Under the pieces are notes generated by a model. It ran no database searches. It was not told where the DNA came from and worked only from the letters and a program-made list of their open reading frames with translations. DNA of 64,000 bases from JAHBNG01 sp039028975. Its GTDB lineage: Bacteria; Chloroflexota; Anaerolineae; Caldilineales; Caldilineaceae. Within the stretch, counting starts at the first letter, position 1. Every line of letters starts with the position of its first letter. The position numbers and the translations under genes are program-made. The stretch is taken from positions 16,264 to 80,263 of the forward strand of contig JBCCHB010000073.1 in the NCBI GenBank assembly GCA_039028975.1, written 5' to 3'. This document shows positions 43,885-53,440 of the stretch, piece by piece.

Positions 43885-43939
43885 CGCCATCAAACCGCCA
43901 CGAACGCTATCAAAAAACGCCACGAATGCGCCACGAATA
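43885..43939. promoter_or_regulatory. 11-bp direct-repeat array 1 (SARP-type operator candidate)
   Basis: Five units in exact 11-base phase: CGCCATCAAAC, CGCCACGAACG, CTATCAAAAAA, CGCCACGAATG, CGCCACGAATA. The third is degenerate. The same CGCCACGAA unit occurs in two other arrays of the window. It lies 103-157 bases upstream of the small gene starting at 43782. Confidence 0.7.
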
Positions 43940-43968
43940 TGTCTCACGCGTTGAAGAATGTAGGGCAT

Positions 43969-44006
43969 AAAAAAATCACGTTCGATAAACGCTGTCGAAC
44001 GTGATT
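43969..44006 (-). terminator. Rho-independent terminator of the YceI lipoprotein gene
   Basis: A 12-bp stem (43974-43985 with 43995-44006) around a 9-base loop is followed on the minus strand by seven U (A run 43969-43975). It lies 62 bases after the stop of the gene at 44068. Confidence 0.85.
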
Positions 44007-44067
44007 CCCTGTCAGTTATTCAATTGTTCTGTATGTAAAGTGCAAAAGCACTTTGGATGCTATTTGG

Positions 44068-44751
44068 CTAGCTGCTGCTTGCTACCAGGGTCACCTGCAT
44101 GATTACCTCATCCTGAATCACCCGATCGCCTAGCCCGTCGAAGAAGTTACCAGAGCCGTAGATAACACCCCAATCAGTTCGGTCAAACGCGATATCAGCT
44201 GTGGCCGTCAGCATACCCTCGTCCACAATAACATCTGTGATGAAAGTTAGTTCGTCGGTAACATCCTTAATGGTGAGGTCCGCCGTGACAAGGTACTGAG
44301 CTTCCACATCCGTTGCCTCGGCAGATTTGAAGACAAGCATGGATGTTGGCCAGGTGTCGACTTCGAAGAAGTCTTCATTCATCAAGTGACCGATGAGATT
44401 GTTGGCCGTGTCGCCACTCAAATTGATGGAACTCATGGTCGTCATGTCGATGGATACGCTGCCACCAGTGAGAGTGGTGCCGGCAAATTCCAGGGAGCCT
44501 TCAGCAATATCGATGGTTCCTGTCTGCTCCTGGCCAACAATGTTAGAGCCGATCCAAATTAGCTCACTTGCAGTAGCATCGACGGCAAAGCTGGTTGGCT
44601 CACCAGATGGCTCTTCAGCCTCGCTGTCGCTTTCTTCTACCGCAACGGCTTCAGCGGCTGGTTCGGCAGGCTCTGGCAAGGGCATGGTACAGGCCGCGAA
44701 GATGAGTGCAGTGATGAGTGAAGTGATTAGCAGGAGTGAGTTATGTTTCAT
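44068..44751 (-). CDS. YceI-family lipoprotein
   Basis: A 227-residue lipoprotein. The signal peptide ends at the lipobox FAAC (Cys21), followed by an acidic Pro/Glu/Ala linker. The mature domain (about 53-227) is a YceI-like lipocalin fold: FAVDATASELIWIG at the start, the LTGGSVSIDMTTMSS and HLMNEDFFEVDTWP segments in the middle and FDRTDWGVIYGSG near the end. YceI proteins bind long isoprenoid or amide lipids; their role is uncertain. An AAGGAAAA ribosome site precedes the ATG. A strong terminator follows, so it is a single-gene unit. Confidence 0.92.
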   Translation of the reverse strand: MKHNSLLLITSLITALIFAACTMPLPEPAEPAAEAVAVEESDSEAEEPSGEPTSFAVDATASELIWIGSNIVGQEQTGTIDIAEGSLEFAGTTLTGGSVSIDMTTMSSINLSGDTANNLIGHLMNEDFFEVDTWPTSMLVFKSAEATDVEAQYLVTADLTIKDVTDELTFITDVIVDEGMLTATADIAFDRTDWGVIYGSGNFFDGLGDRVIQDEVIMQVTLVASSS

Positions 44752-44968
44752 GATTTACTTTTCCTTACGAATTGTGGCTCAGTGGGACACTGTACAGCTT
44801 TCAGCTAGTAAAACAAACTAGGTATCTACGTAAGGAGTTACGACAAACTAGACGAGTGGCATACGAGATCCGATTGAGCCAGGATTGTGTCCAACAAAGA
44901 GTTGGAATGCAGATTATATTTGAGCGAAATACTGCTGTCTGTAGTATAGCCACCTAGCGTAACAGAAG

Positions 44969-45022
44969 CGCCACGGTGAGTATCAGATGCACCACAAAAG
45001 CGCCACGAATACGCCACGAAAT
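44969..45022. promoter_or_regulatory. 11-bp direct-repeat array 2 (SARP-type operator candidate)
   Basis: Three units in 11-base phase, CACCACAAAAG (44990), CGCCACGAATA (45001) and CGCCACGAAAT (45012), plus an outlying CGCCACGGTGA at 44969 that is 21 bases from the next. It lies 218-271 bases upstream of the YceI gene start at 44751. Confidence 0.65.
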
Positions 45023-45080
45023 TGCTCAAAAGATAAATGAAAAATGCGCTCATTAAGATGGGTACTGAGTGATCACATGA

Positions 45081-45129
45081 CCAATAAAAATAGCGCTCGA
45101 TAAAACTCATCGAGCGCTATTTTTATTGG
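45081..45129. terminator. Bidirectional terminator after the C11 peptidase gene
   Basis: A perfect 21-bp inverted repeat (45081-45101 with 45109-45129) around a 7-base loop, with A/T-rich base sections that give U runs on both strands. It lies 49 bases past the stop of the minus-strand C11 gene. Confidence 0.85.
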
Positions 45130-45177
45130 CATGGGCCGAAAACCTCGCGTCTTAAGCGAATCTCAATAAGCGAAATT

Positions 45178-48100
45178 TTACTGGGTCATGATAGGTAAAA
45201 AGAGTTCCCTCATCCCGCTAGAGGTAGCCGATTCTCTCTCGGCAGGGCCAGGATCGGTTTGCATACCAGGGCGTCGGCTATCGTTGGCAAAGTAAGCTTG
45301 GAGAAATTCATCCCACATACCGTCCCGAGTCGAGTTATAAATGCGCCCATTAATATAAGGACGATACCAGCTACTGGCCGTCTGGGGCCAGAAGATGCTG
45401 AGGCCGTGGGTGTTTTTGTAATCGAGTTCGTCGAAGGATAGCTGGGAGTTGCGGGTAACGCTTGCTTCAATAGCCGCTTTGAGGGCATTGGATTCAGCAA
45501 CAGCAACACCTTGGGTAGCCAATTTATCTGCCAGATCCCAGAGATCGATATATTGATCGTCATCGGTCAGTTTCTTGTCACTGTTGCTATCGATCTTTTG
45601 GGCTTGGCTGCGGGCTAAAGCAATCTTGTCCCGCTGAGCATTCAACTGTCCTATGAGCGCGTTGGACCAATTGTTGACCGCGCTGTGTACCGTGGAGATG
45701 TGGGTCGTGTTGACCAAGGTCATGGCATAGGGTAAGTTGGTGACACTACGCTGATAGACGTCAAACATGATGTCGCCAAATTCGCTGCCTGACGTGGCGC
45801 TGGTAAACTTTTCATCCTTCATATAAGATGGGTATGAACCATCATTGGTAAAGCTAACGGTTGGAAAGAAAAAGAGATTTTTAGCAAAGGTGCGCACATC
45901 ATAGGCGTTCTCATAGGTCCCCATCAAGCAGGCTTCGTAGGCCAGGATGTCTAGAGGCTGGGAACCGTTCTTGGTAACGGCCTTTAAGACTGAATATAGC
46001 TCGGCATTGGTCAACTTATCTTTTTTGTTGGTGGCATCACGGTTGGAATCATCCCAGGCGATGCCGGTTACGCCAGCACCGTGATTATCAATGGCCAAGT
46101 AATAGTGATCAGCTGGGTAGTTACGCATAGACCATTCGATAAAGCTCTGCATGGTCTGGGGATCTCCCATATTGATCTCACCCATGTCCCAGCGATTGAC
46201 ATTGTCGGTGTATTGGCCATCCTGCTGTACATAGTAACGGGTGGCTTTGCCATCTCCTTCGCAGAAGATGGGCACCCTGTCTAGCAGAACCAATACCTTT
46301 AAGAAGCCGTCTGGGCCAATTTTGCCACCCAGTTCCTTCTCTACCCGGCTGACTAAACCAGGATAAACACCACAGAGATTAGTATCCCCATCCATATAGA
46401 TCATGACTGTCCACGTATCGGCTGGTGGCTCTGGCGCAGGTGGCTCGGTGACAACGGGTGGGGGATTGGCTGGCGTTTCATCCGTAGCTGGTATTCGTTG
46501 AATTCGGACAGAGTAAACTTGACTACGGTCCCCCGTTTCATCGTAAGAGGTTACCGCTGCATAGTAGGTGCCTGCCGTCTCTATCTTGCAGGTTAGGTAG
46601 GGATCGAACGAGAACTCATCGTCGTCATTCTGGCAGACCGTATTTTCATCAGCATCCAAGAGGTAGGCAAAGGCATCAAGGGGGGAACCGTTCACATCCG
46701 CATCCACATCAACCACAACGGTGTCACCGACATTGGCTTCCACACGGAAGAGATCGTAGTCAAAGTCTGGATCAATGGTTAAACCAGTGTAGCTGATAGG
46801 TAGGGTGCTGGTGATGGCCTCTTCTGGGTAGTCGTTGGGTTCAAGGGTGTCACCAGCACTGCCGCCAGTCACGATTTCGACAGTGACATCGTCGATGTAA
46901 ACTGTGGTGTTGAGCCTTTCATCGGTAAACATCTCAAAGACGAGAGAGACGGTTTGACCTCGTACCAATTCCCACTCATCTCCGGTTAGCAGATAATCTA
47001 CCTCCCACCAGCTATCTGGGTCAAATTCGGTTGTATAGGCATCGATGCCATCCAAACAGCCTAGGTCAATCAATAAACTACCTAAGCCGGTTGGGCCAGT
47101 AGCTGTGCCGCCGCTGCTCCTGTTACCGGTCCCATAAAGACCGGCACAGAAGAGATCGGCATCAGCCGCGGTCTCCTCGCTAAACTGGTTGATCCAGAAG
47201 CCAAAAGAGGCATAGGTAATGTCACTATCTGGCAGTGCGACAGACTGGTAGAAGCTTTCTTCGGCATTTGCAATCCCGCCCAACCAGGCCACATAGTCGC
47301 CATCATTGGGATTGACTTCTATCTCCACAATGGCAGTTGACTCGTCGGGCACAACCCAGTCATCAAAATCGCCCGTTTCAAAATCACCATTCAAGATGGC
47401 ATCGCTGGCTTCTATCGGACCTGTGTCCACATAGGTCCAGACGGTCACATCATCGATCCAGACGCCTTTATACTCCTTGTCATCCGCATTGTTGGCGTTG
47501 CTTTGAAAAAACCAGGAGATGTAGATCTGATCGTACCCCAGGTATTCGGAGAGATCCACGGTGTATTCCTGCCAACCGCCCGAATCACCTGACCAATATT
47601 CGCCATAATAATCCACGTCATCAAAGGAGGCGCCCACAAAGATCGTATCGGAAATTGGCTCAGTATCCATCAACATGGCAAATGTAATATCGGCCATCTG
47701 TACTTCGCTGAGATCAATGGTGCGTGAGATAGTCAGCCATGTATCCAGATTGGGCGGCATAGGGTTCGATGCTGGATCCAGGCCATCCGACCCACCCGCT
47801 GCCACCCAGACCGATTGGGTGCCGCTGTTGGCTTCAGAATCATCAATGCCCCAGGTGCGGTCGAGCAAATCGCTATTGTCGTCTAGAACGGTCCACGCAT
47901 CAGGGAAGGGACCGATATCATCTTCAAAAGAATCGCTAAAATCTTCGCTCCAATCAGTCACACTTTGGGGCATAATCTCTAGGCTGGCTGCTCGCACGCC
48001 ACTGTTGCGTCTGATGACAGTGGGGGTGCCGATGGCTCCGGTGGTTGTGATCCTGGGGCGGGGGGCATGGTCGGTTGGTCCAGGGTCGGTTGGTCCGAGG

Positions 48101-48267
48101 TCAGTTGGTCCAAAGTCATTCTCGGACAGAGCGTGATTCAGTTCGGCACTCTCTGAAATGGAGGGGTAGCTATGGGCAGTTGTGGTGGTTAGGGTAGCTG
48201 AGAATATGAGGGGAACAAGTAGCAGGTAGGATATGAAACGATTGGGTGTGTGCAGGAACTTGAGCAT
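45178..48267 (-). CDS. Secreted clostripain-like (C11) cysteine peptidase with accessory domains
   Basis: A 1029-residue exoprotein. After a signal peptide (about 1-31) there is a GPTD-type Pro-rich linker, a beta-sandwich module (about 115-290), a CBM-like module (about 291-475, NGDFETGDFDDW) and a PPC-like domain (about 478-600, EPNDYPEEA). The C11 domain (about 615-1000) carries the catalytic dyad: His729 in YYLAIDNHGAG and Cys780 in LAYEACLMG. The family cleaves after Arg or Lys and is often autoprocessed. The C-terminus is LFLPIMTQ, similar to two other exoproteins here. A strong terminator follows. Confidence 0.9.
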   Translation of the reverse strand: MLKFLHTPNRFISYLLLVPLIFSATLTTTTAHSYPSISESAELNHALSENDFGPTDLGPTDPGPTDHAPRPRITTTGAIGTPTVIRRNSGVRAASLEIMPQSVTDWSEDFSDSFEDDIGPFPDAWTVLDDNSDLLDRTWGIDDSEANSGTQSVWVAAGGSDGLDPASNPMPPNLDTWLTISRTIDLSEVQMADITFAMLMDTEPISDTIFVGASFDDVDYYGEYWSGDSGGWQEYTVDLSEYLGYDQIYISWFFQSNANNADDKEYKGVWIDDVTVWTYVDTGPIEASDAILNGDFETGDFDDWVVPDESTAIVEIEVNPNDGDYVAWLGGIANAEESFYQSVALPDSDITYASFGFWINQFSEETAADADLFCAGLYGTGNRSSGGTATGPTGLGSLLIDLGCLDGIDAYTTEFDPDSWWEVDYLLTGDEWELVRGQTVSLVFEMFTDERLNTTVYIDDVTVEIVTGGSAGDTLEPNDYPEEAITSTLPISYTGLTIDPDFDYDLFRVEANVGDTVVVDVDADVNGSPLDAFAYLLDADENTVCQNDDDEFSFDPYLTCKIETAGTYYAAVTSYDETGDRSQVYSVRIQRIPATDETPANPPPVVTEPPAPEPPADTWTVMIYMDGDTNLCGVYPGLVSRVEKELGGKIGPDGFLKVLVLLDRVPIFCEGDGKATRYYVQQDGQYTDNVNRWDMGEINMGDPQTMQSFIEWSMRNYPADHYYLAIDNHGAGVTGIAWDDSNRDATNKKDKLTNAELYSVLKAVTKNGSQPLDILAYEACLMGTYENAYDVRTFAKNLFFFPTVSFTNDGSYPSYMKDEKFTSATSGSEFGDIMFDVYQRSVTNLPYAMTLVNTTHISTVHSAVNNWSNALIGQLNAQRDKIALARSQAQKIDSNSDKKLTDDDQYIDLWDLADKLATQGVAVAESNALKAAIEASVTRNSQLSFDELDYKNTHGLSIFWPQTASSWYRPYINGRIYNSTRDGMWDEFLQAYFANDSRRPGMQTDPGPAERESATSSGMRELFLPIMTQ

Positions 48268-48401
48268 AAAAATCCTTTCTTTCAGTAAACCATCTATCTG
48301 TCAACCATCTTTTTGCATTTCGTCTCGCCGTGTGATTGCTGTCTGCTGATACAACATGACCGGCATCTATAAAGATACCGGTCACATTTGGGGCTATTTG
48401 C

Positions 48402-48486
48402 TATGCTCAGTGCCGTTTGAAAACAGGTGCTAGGTCTCTAACATAGGGCTTCGGAAATCACCTGCTGTCAAAACGACTGCGGCATA
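48402..48486 (+). repeat. Dispersed palindromic element, family 1, copy c
   Basis: Ends TATGCTCAGTGCCG and GACTGCGGCATA; inner arms AGGTG and CACCT pair. It lies between the C11 and reprolysin-like genes, right next to the stop of the latter, so it would be in its transcript. Confidence 0.7.
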
Positions 48487-48503
48487 ACGATTTAGGCTAC
48501 TGC

Positions 48504-51500
48504 TTAGTTCGAGATGAAAGGCAAGAAGATCTCATCTGGCGGGTCACCAACCACAACGGTAATGGTAGCTGTGGTCCGCATGTCATCTTCATCCGAGATT
48601 TCATAGGTGAAGGTCTCGGTGCCTTGGAAGCCATCGGCTGGTGTGTAGCGAATCTGCCCCTTGTTGGTGGCGGCTGCCGTTCCGTTGGCTGGTGCATCGA
48701 CCAGTTCAATATTGAGGGTACCGCCTTCTGGGTCAAAGTCATTCTTCAGGGCATCGATGACAAGCGCTTCATCAACGGGAGTAGTTACCATGTCGTTGGC
48801 TGCAACAGGTGGGGCATTGTCACGCCCGCCAGGTCCACCTACATTTACGCCAAGGACAAAATCTTTGACCGAGAAGTCATTCACACCTGAGACGGTTAAG
48901 GAGCGCAGTGGATTATCACAAGAAGTGAAATCACTTGAGAGAGCTGTCAACTGACCGCCAGAACCATCGTTGGGGTAGGCGCTCATGTTGGTACAGGCAT
49001 GGTTGATCTGCTCAGCTTGGTCGTAGTAGAAGTCGATGAAAGCTCCCACACCAGTTGTTACAGCTGGCTCAATGCTGTAACAGCGCTGGATGGTACCACC
49101 AGGGGTAGCCGTACAGCCTGTTGTGCTCTTGCGAATGGTCACCGTGGTCTGTCCCATGGCTTGTTCTATGGTGTAGAGGGTCAACCCACCGTAACCACCG
49201 GTTGCCAAGAAGCGTACTTCGGTCTCTAGTGGTACATCCTTGCTCTGTTTGAGCGACCCTTCGTTGATGAGCTTGCCTGTCGCGGAGAGGTCGTTGGTCC
49301 CCATATCCACTGTGCTTGTGGCGTTAACGCTCATGTTGTTGACGGCCAACGCACCAGATACGATTTGAGCAGTACCGTCAAAGATGACTGCGCCATTTTC
49401 GGCGTTAAAGCTAGTGCTATCAGGTTGGGTCCAGTTACCGGCTAGCTTCACTGTGGCCGTGCCGCCAGAGAGCTTGGCTCCATTGCTTACCACCAAGTTA
49501 CCGTTGATGTCGATGTCACCAGCAAGACTTACTTGAGAGGCGACAGTACCATCACCGATCTGCACGTTGTTGAAGGTAGAACCGGCTGCTGGACGTACGC
49601 TCTGGGTTGTGCCTTTAAAGACCACGGTACCGCCTGTGCCATTAAAGCTGCCGCCTGTTCCACCCGTGGGTGCCGACTCTTCAGAGGTAACATTGAGACA
49701 CCATTTTCGCAGTTGTCCTGTATCGCCTTCAAAGTTATCGGTGATGGTTAGCGTCCACAGACCACCAAAGGCTTTGCCATCAAAGGCTGATAGCGCCGAA
49801 GCTGGTTGGTAACGGTTGCCCGCAAAGGCTGGATTGTTGTCGGTACAGGCAGGTGCCAGCGTATCGGTTGCTTCGTCATCTAACGTTAGATTGAAGTTGT
49901 CACCCTGGCAAAAATCACCGGCGTCGAAGAGATCGATCTCGGTGCCGCTGGTGTTGTGGCGCAGTTTCATCTTCACATCACTGACGTAAGTATGGTTGAC
50001 TTCCAGCAGTACATCCAAGTCAGACAGACGCCCACCGGAATTAATTGTCAGGGTATCGGTCACGGTCGTTGCCGTTGTGCCGATGTTCTTGATGTTGGGA
50101 TCAGGGTTGATCTCGTTGGTGTAATCCTTACAGAAGTTTTGGGTTGCACTGAGCGCCGCCGCGCTGACGGTTCCGCCCCCTGTGCCCGTTACGCCTCCAC
50201 CTTGGCTACCCCAATCACCATGGACGCTGAGGGTGCCACCCGTCATGTTGACTTGTGCGCCACTATCAATGACGATCCCCCGTACCGTTGCGTCTGCGGC
50301 AATGGCTGGGTAGGTGGTCAATCCTGCCGGAATTTGTACATCAGTGGTGGCATTGGGCGCCTGGCCTGTATTCCAGTTGCCACCCGCGTTCCAATCAGTA
50401 GAATCTGCACCGGTCCAGGTAGATTGGCCGGCTGTTGGAGCTGGTGGAGGCGGTGCGGTTTCGCCTGTTCCGCCGCCGCAGACCGTTATATCATCAATCG
50501 ACCAGCCTTCTGCGTTTGTTTGAGTAATTCTGAAGCCAGAACTATCACCAAAGCGGAAACGTATTTGGAACTTATCGTTGTTCTTGACGATCCCTTTGAG
50601 AGAGATAGCCGAGTTGGTATATTGGGCTTGTCTCCCAGTAAAGTTCTTTAGATCTTGCCAGGTACCATCATTGACTTTGACCTGAGCCGTACCAGTCTGT
50701 ATGGTTTCTCCGTCATCATAGAAGGAGTATCTATGGACAAGATTCAGTGATAGTTCGTCACCTTGAGCAGTTAGTTCTTTGCTCTCTAAATTAGTGAAGG
50801 ATACATTGTTGAGGCTGGGAGCATTCCAGTAATTGTTTCCACTAGAGCCTCCGTCTGTCTGCAGAGACCAGTCGACAGTACTGGCGTTGCCATCGTTATT
50901 GACAGTCCAGTTATCAGTACCCGCTTCGTGATTGTCTTGAAGAATCGGTGTACAGAGAAGAACGTTGGACGCAAGAGCGAAAAAGATGTTTGTTGTATCC
51001 GCACATTGGATTTTGAGCTGTAGATTGGCTAGTTGGTTGGGCGCAGTTACGGTTGCTGTGCCATTATTGGCGGTGCTGGCAGCCAGGGTCGTAAAGTTTT
51101 TGCCACCATCTGTGGATGCTGTAATCGACACATTGGCGCAGTTAAAGGGTGCCTGGTCGGTTTGGGCTACGTTCCAGGTGACGGTCGCTTGGCCGCCAGG
51201 AGTCCACAGTTCACCCGCCTTAGGTGATGTAATGACAAATGGTCCAGCAGTACTCACCACCGTGACTTTCATATCGTCGGCATTAACGCCACCCTTGCCA
51301 TCCCGAACGGTTAAGCGGAAATTCATGGTGCGATCCGTGGTGGGTAGCGATTCACCCTTAGCGGATTTGGCGGCCAGTTCCGGCTTCAGCGTGGGGAAAT
51401 TGCGGAAGTTTTCAGGTACAGGCGGGAAGGAGCGGAAGATGGGATTGTTTCCCTTATCCGTATTCGGCAGCACATCCGCCTCTGTCCAAGGTTCATTCGT

Positions 51501-53021
51501 TGTATCGAACTGTTCCCAGGCAAAGGTAAGGGGGTCCCCATCACCGTCGGTGCCCTGACCAGTCAATGTGAAGCGTGTGGATGCAGGTATGGACCGATCT
51601 GTCCCTGCATCGACCGCGGGGACAGCGTTGCCAGTATCGATGTGGCGTCCACACTGGGCAGTGACGGTGCGGGAAATATGGGTCTGCATCTCTTGGATGG
51701 AGATGGCGTGTAGATAGTTATCTCGTTGGCTCTGCAAGTTTTGGGGGCCACAGATGCCCACATAAGCCATGATCGTACTGCCAGAACCTGGCTCGTAATT
51801 GGATACATTGTTGGTAGAGAAATTACCGGAATTGCAATTGCTGGCTGTGCGAGCATTGAAGGTATGGTCCGCACTAATTTGGTGGCCAATCTCATGGAGG
51901 GCAATTCCTGGAGGCCCAGCACCACGAGCTTTGCTTCCTGTCGTACAGAGGGAATTGAGTGAGGCAACGCCTCCGCCACCGCTTCTAAATACGTGACCGA
52001 TATCGTAGTTGGCATCACCGATTTCTTTGTCTAGGTTTACCTGGTTCTCACCAAGCATGGTGAGTGCGTTGCCATTTGTGTACGGATCATTCGCGGTGTA
52101 GATGATCTTGTCGTTGTTGACCAATTCAAATTGGACTGAGAGATCCCGACGGTAGATCCCATTGAGCTGGTTGACAAAAGCCGCAATGGCTTCTCGAGCC
52201 TTGTCTTTGCCCCCAACAAGCTCCGTCCACTCAGTTGTGGATGCGATGGCAATCCGGTAGATGTGTAATTTGTCTCCCGAGGCAACAGGGGCGTCTACGG
52301 CGGCTGCTTCTACCGCCTCGCGGATGTTGGAAAAGTCATGATCATCTTGCCAGATCTGAGCAGGCAGACTGGATTTGGAGTAGCTGATGACTTGATTGGC
52401 TGAGTCCTGTGGATCAATGTAGATCGTATCATGCTCGGTCAGGATCATGCCATGAAAACCGGATGGTAAGCGGCTTAGAGAGATAGTGGCTGTTCGATCA
52501 TCAATGCCGTAGCCAAGATAGGTCTTATAGTTGGGATATGCGGTGGCCATGGATGGCTCTAACATGTCGTACTCTTCAACCGCAAAGCGCTGAAAGAGGC
52601 CGTTGGGCATGGGAATGGTCAATATGGCGCCCTGGAGGCTGGCACGATAGGTGGTTTTGGGGGCAGCCGCTAATATGGCATCCATTCTCTCAATATTCAC
52701 CGTCAATCGACGATATTCGGTCGGCTGCCCGCTGGCGACAATATTTGTCTTGACGCTGGCAGCCGAAACAAATTCAGACTCGTCCGCATCTTGCCAAAGG
52801 TTGGCCGAATCATAGGGCAGACCTATGTCGGGACCGTGGCTGTGGGCTACGCCTGGCACGCCTTGATGTGCAAAGGCCAAATTAGGAAAGAGAACAAACA
52901 TCAGTAAAATGCTTGAGAATATGGAGATCGTCACCATACGAGAACGATGGGGGGCTGCACATAGTTTGCAGAATCTGGGCAGCCTTTGATACGGGCTGGT
53001 TTGGGCAGTAGGCCGTGTCAT
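48504..53021 (-). CDS. Giant secreted reprolysin-like (M12B) metalloprotease with P domain
   Basis: A 1505-residue exoprotein. A signal peptide (about 1-51, long basic N-region) and a pro-region lead to a metalloprotease domain (about 220-460) with HEIGHQISADH at residues 376-386 (zinc ligands His376, His380, His386, base Glu377) and a Met-turn IMAYVGIC. The usual glycine of the metzincin motif is Ser here. Fibronectin/Ig-like regions (about 470-660), a beta-sandwich (about 680-790), a P/proprotein-convertase-type domain (about 895-1030), repetitive GNL-type strands and a cadherin-like unit (about 1400-1495, NDFDPEGG, YTPADGFQG) follow. The C-terminus is EIFLPFISN. The upstream region holds 15-bp repeats (53143-53217). 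Confidence 0.87.
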   Translation of the reverse strand: MTRPTAQTSPYQRLPRFCKLCAAPHRSRMVTISIFSSILLMFVLFPNLAFAHQGVPGVAHSHGPDIGLPYDSANLWQDADESEFVSAASVKTNIVASGQPTEYRRLTVNIERMDAILAAAPKTTYRASLQGAILTIPMPNGLFQRFAVEEYDMLEPSMATAYPNYKTYLGYGIDDRTATISLSRLPSGFHGMILTEHDTIYIDPQDSANQVISYSKSSLPAQIWQDDHDFSNIREAVEAAAVDAPVASGDKLHIYRIAIASTTEWTELVGGKDKAREAIAAFVNQLNGIYRRDLSVQFELVNNDKIIYTANDPYTNGNALTMLGENQVNLDKEIGDANYDIGHVFRSGGGGVASLNSLCTTGSKARGAGPPGIALHEIGHQISADHTFNARTASNCNSGNFSTNNVSNYEPGSGSTIMAYVGICGPQNLQSQRDNYLHAISIQEMQTHISRTVTAQCGRHIDTGNAVPAVDAGTDRSIPASTRFTLTGQGTDGDGDPLTFAWEQFDTTNEPWTEADVLPNTDKGNNPIFRSFPPVPENFRNFPTLKPELAAKSAKGESLPTTDRTMNFRLTVRDGKGGVNADDMKVTVVSTAGPFVITSPKAGELWTPGGQATVTWNVAQTDQAPFNCANVSITASTDGGKNFTTLAASTANNGTATVTAPNQLANLQLKIQCADTTNIFFALASNVLLCTPILQDNHEAGTDNWTVNNDGNASTVDWSLQTDGGSSGNNYWNAPSLNNVSFTNLESKELTAQGDELSLNLVHRYSFYDDGETIQTGTAQVKVNDGTWQDLKNFTGRQAQYTNSAISLKGIVKNNDKFQIRFRFGDSSGFRITQTNAEGWSIDDITVCGGGTGETAPPPPAPTAGQSTWTGADSTDWNAGGNWNTGQAPNATTDVQIPAGLTTYPAIAADATVRGIVIDSGAQVNMTGGTLSVHGDWGSQGGGVTGTGGGTVSAAALSATQNFCKDYTNEINPDPNIKNIGTTATTVTDTLTINSGGRLSDLDVLLEVNHTYVSDVKMKLRHNTSGTEIDLFDAGDFCQGDNFNLTLDDEATDTLAPACTDNNPAFAGNRYQPASALSAFDGKAFGGLWTLTITDNFEGDTGQLRKWCLNVTSEESAPTGGTGGSFNGTGGTVVFKGTTQSVRPAAGSTFNNVQIGDGTVASQVSLAGDIDINGNLVVSNGAKLSGGTATVKLAGNWTQPDSTSFNAENGAVIFDGTAQIVSGALAVNNMSVNATSTVDMGTNDLSATGKLINEGSLKQSKDVPLETEVRFLATGGYGGLTLYTIEQAMGQTTVTIRKSTTGCTATPGGTIQRCYSIEPAVTTGVGAFIDFYYDQAEQINHACTNMSAYPNDGSGGQLTALSSDFTSCDNPLRSLTVSGVNDFSVKDFVLGVNVGGPGGRDNAPPVAANDMVTTPVDEALVIDALKNDFDPEGGTLNIELVDAPANGTAAATNKGQIRYTPADGFQGTETFTYEISDEDDMRTTATITVVVGDPPDEIFLPFISN

Positions 53022-53142
53022 AGATGACTCCTAATTTTTAGGTTTTGGATAGGTAGAAAGAAAATACAGCTCGATCTTCACAAGGGGGACGTTATACTGG
53101 TCATACTGGTCATGCCAATATTTGTTCTGTTTCCCACCTGTA

Positions 53143-53217
53143 TATTGATGTAGTGGATATTGATATGGAGGGTCTTGATACAATGTATGTTGATATGGTG
53201 CCTGTTGATATACTATC
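53143..53217. repeat. Five tandem 15-bp repeats upstream of the reprolysin-like gene
   Basis: Five consecutive 15-base units share TTGATAT or TTGATAC, for example TGTTGATATGGTGCC. They lie 122-196 bases upstream of the minus-strand start at 53021. No reading frame with support uses them. They could be a regulatory array or a small satellite. Confidence 0.65.
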
Positions 53218-53440
53218 GGGGAATTGATACATTCGCTTACTCCATTTTGGTGGGCAATCAGAATACCAAGAACAACGTGCCGTTGTCAATTTTGGATGCA
53301 GGGGGTACAATAATGATTATGTCATGATTTATTATTCTGTTCTCCTTTTTGAAAACTAAATTGAACACCTTGTTCTTTGTCACATTTATGTAGGCATTCT
53401 TTGTCATATGATATACTTAGGGGTACTGAGCTTTACTTTT

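Noticed and set aside
43735..43968. 77-codon minus-strand frame starting MPYILQRV
   Set aside because: It overlaps the 11-bp repeat array and the start of the small gene; only its last 15 codons follow a ribosome site and these belong to the frameshifted gene.
53110..53310. 66-codon minus-strand frame with a five-residue periodicity
   Set aside because: The periodicity comes from the 15-bp DNA repeat; no ribosome site supports translation.
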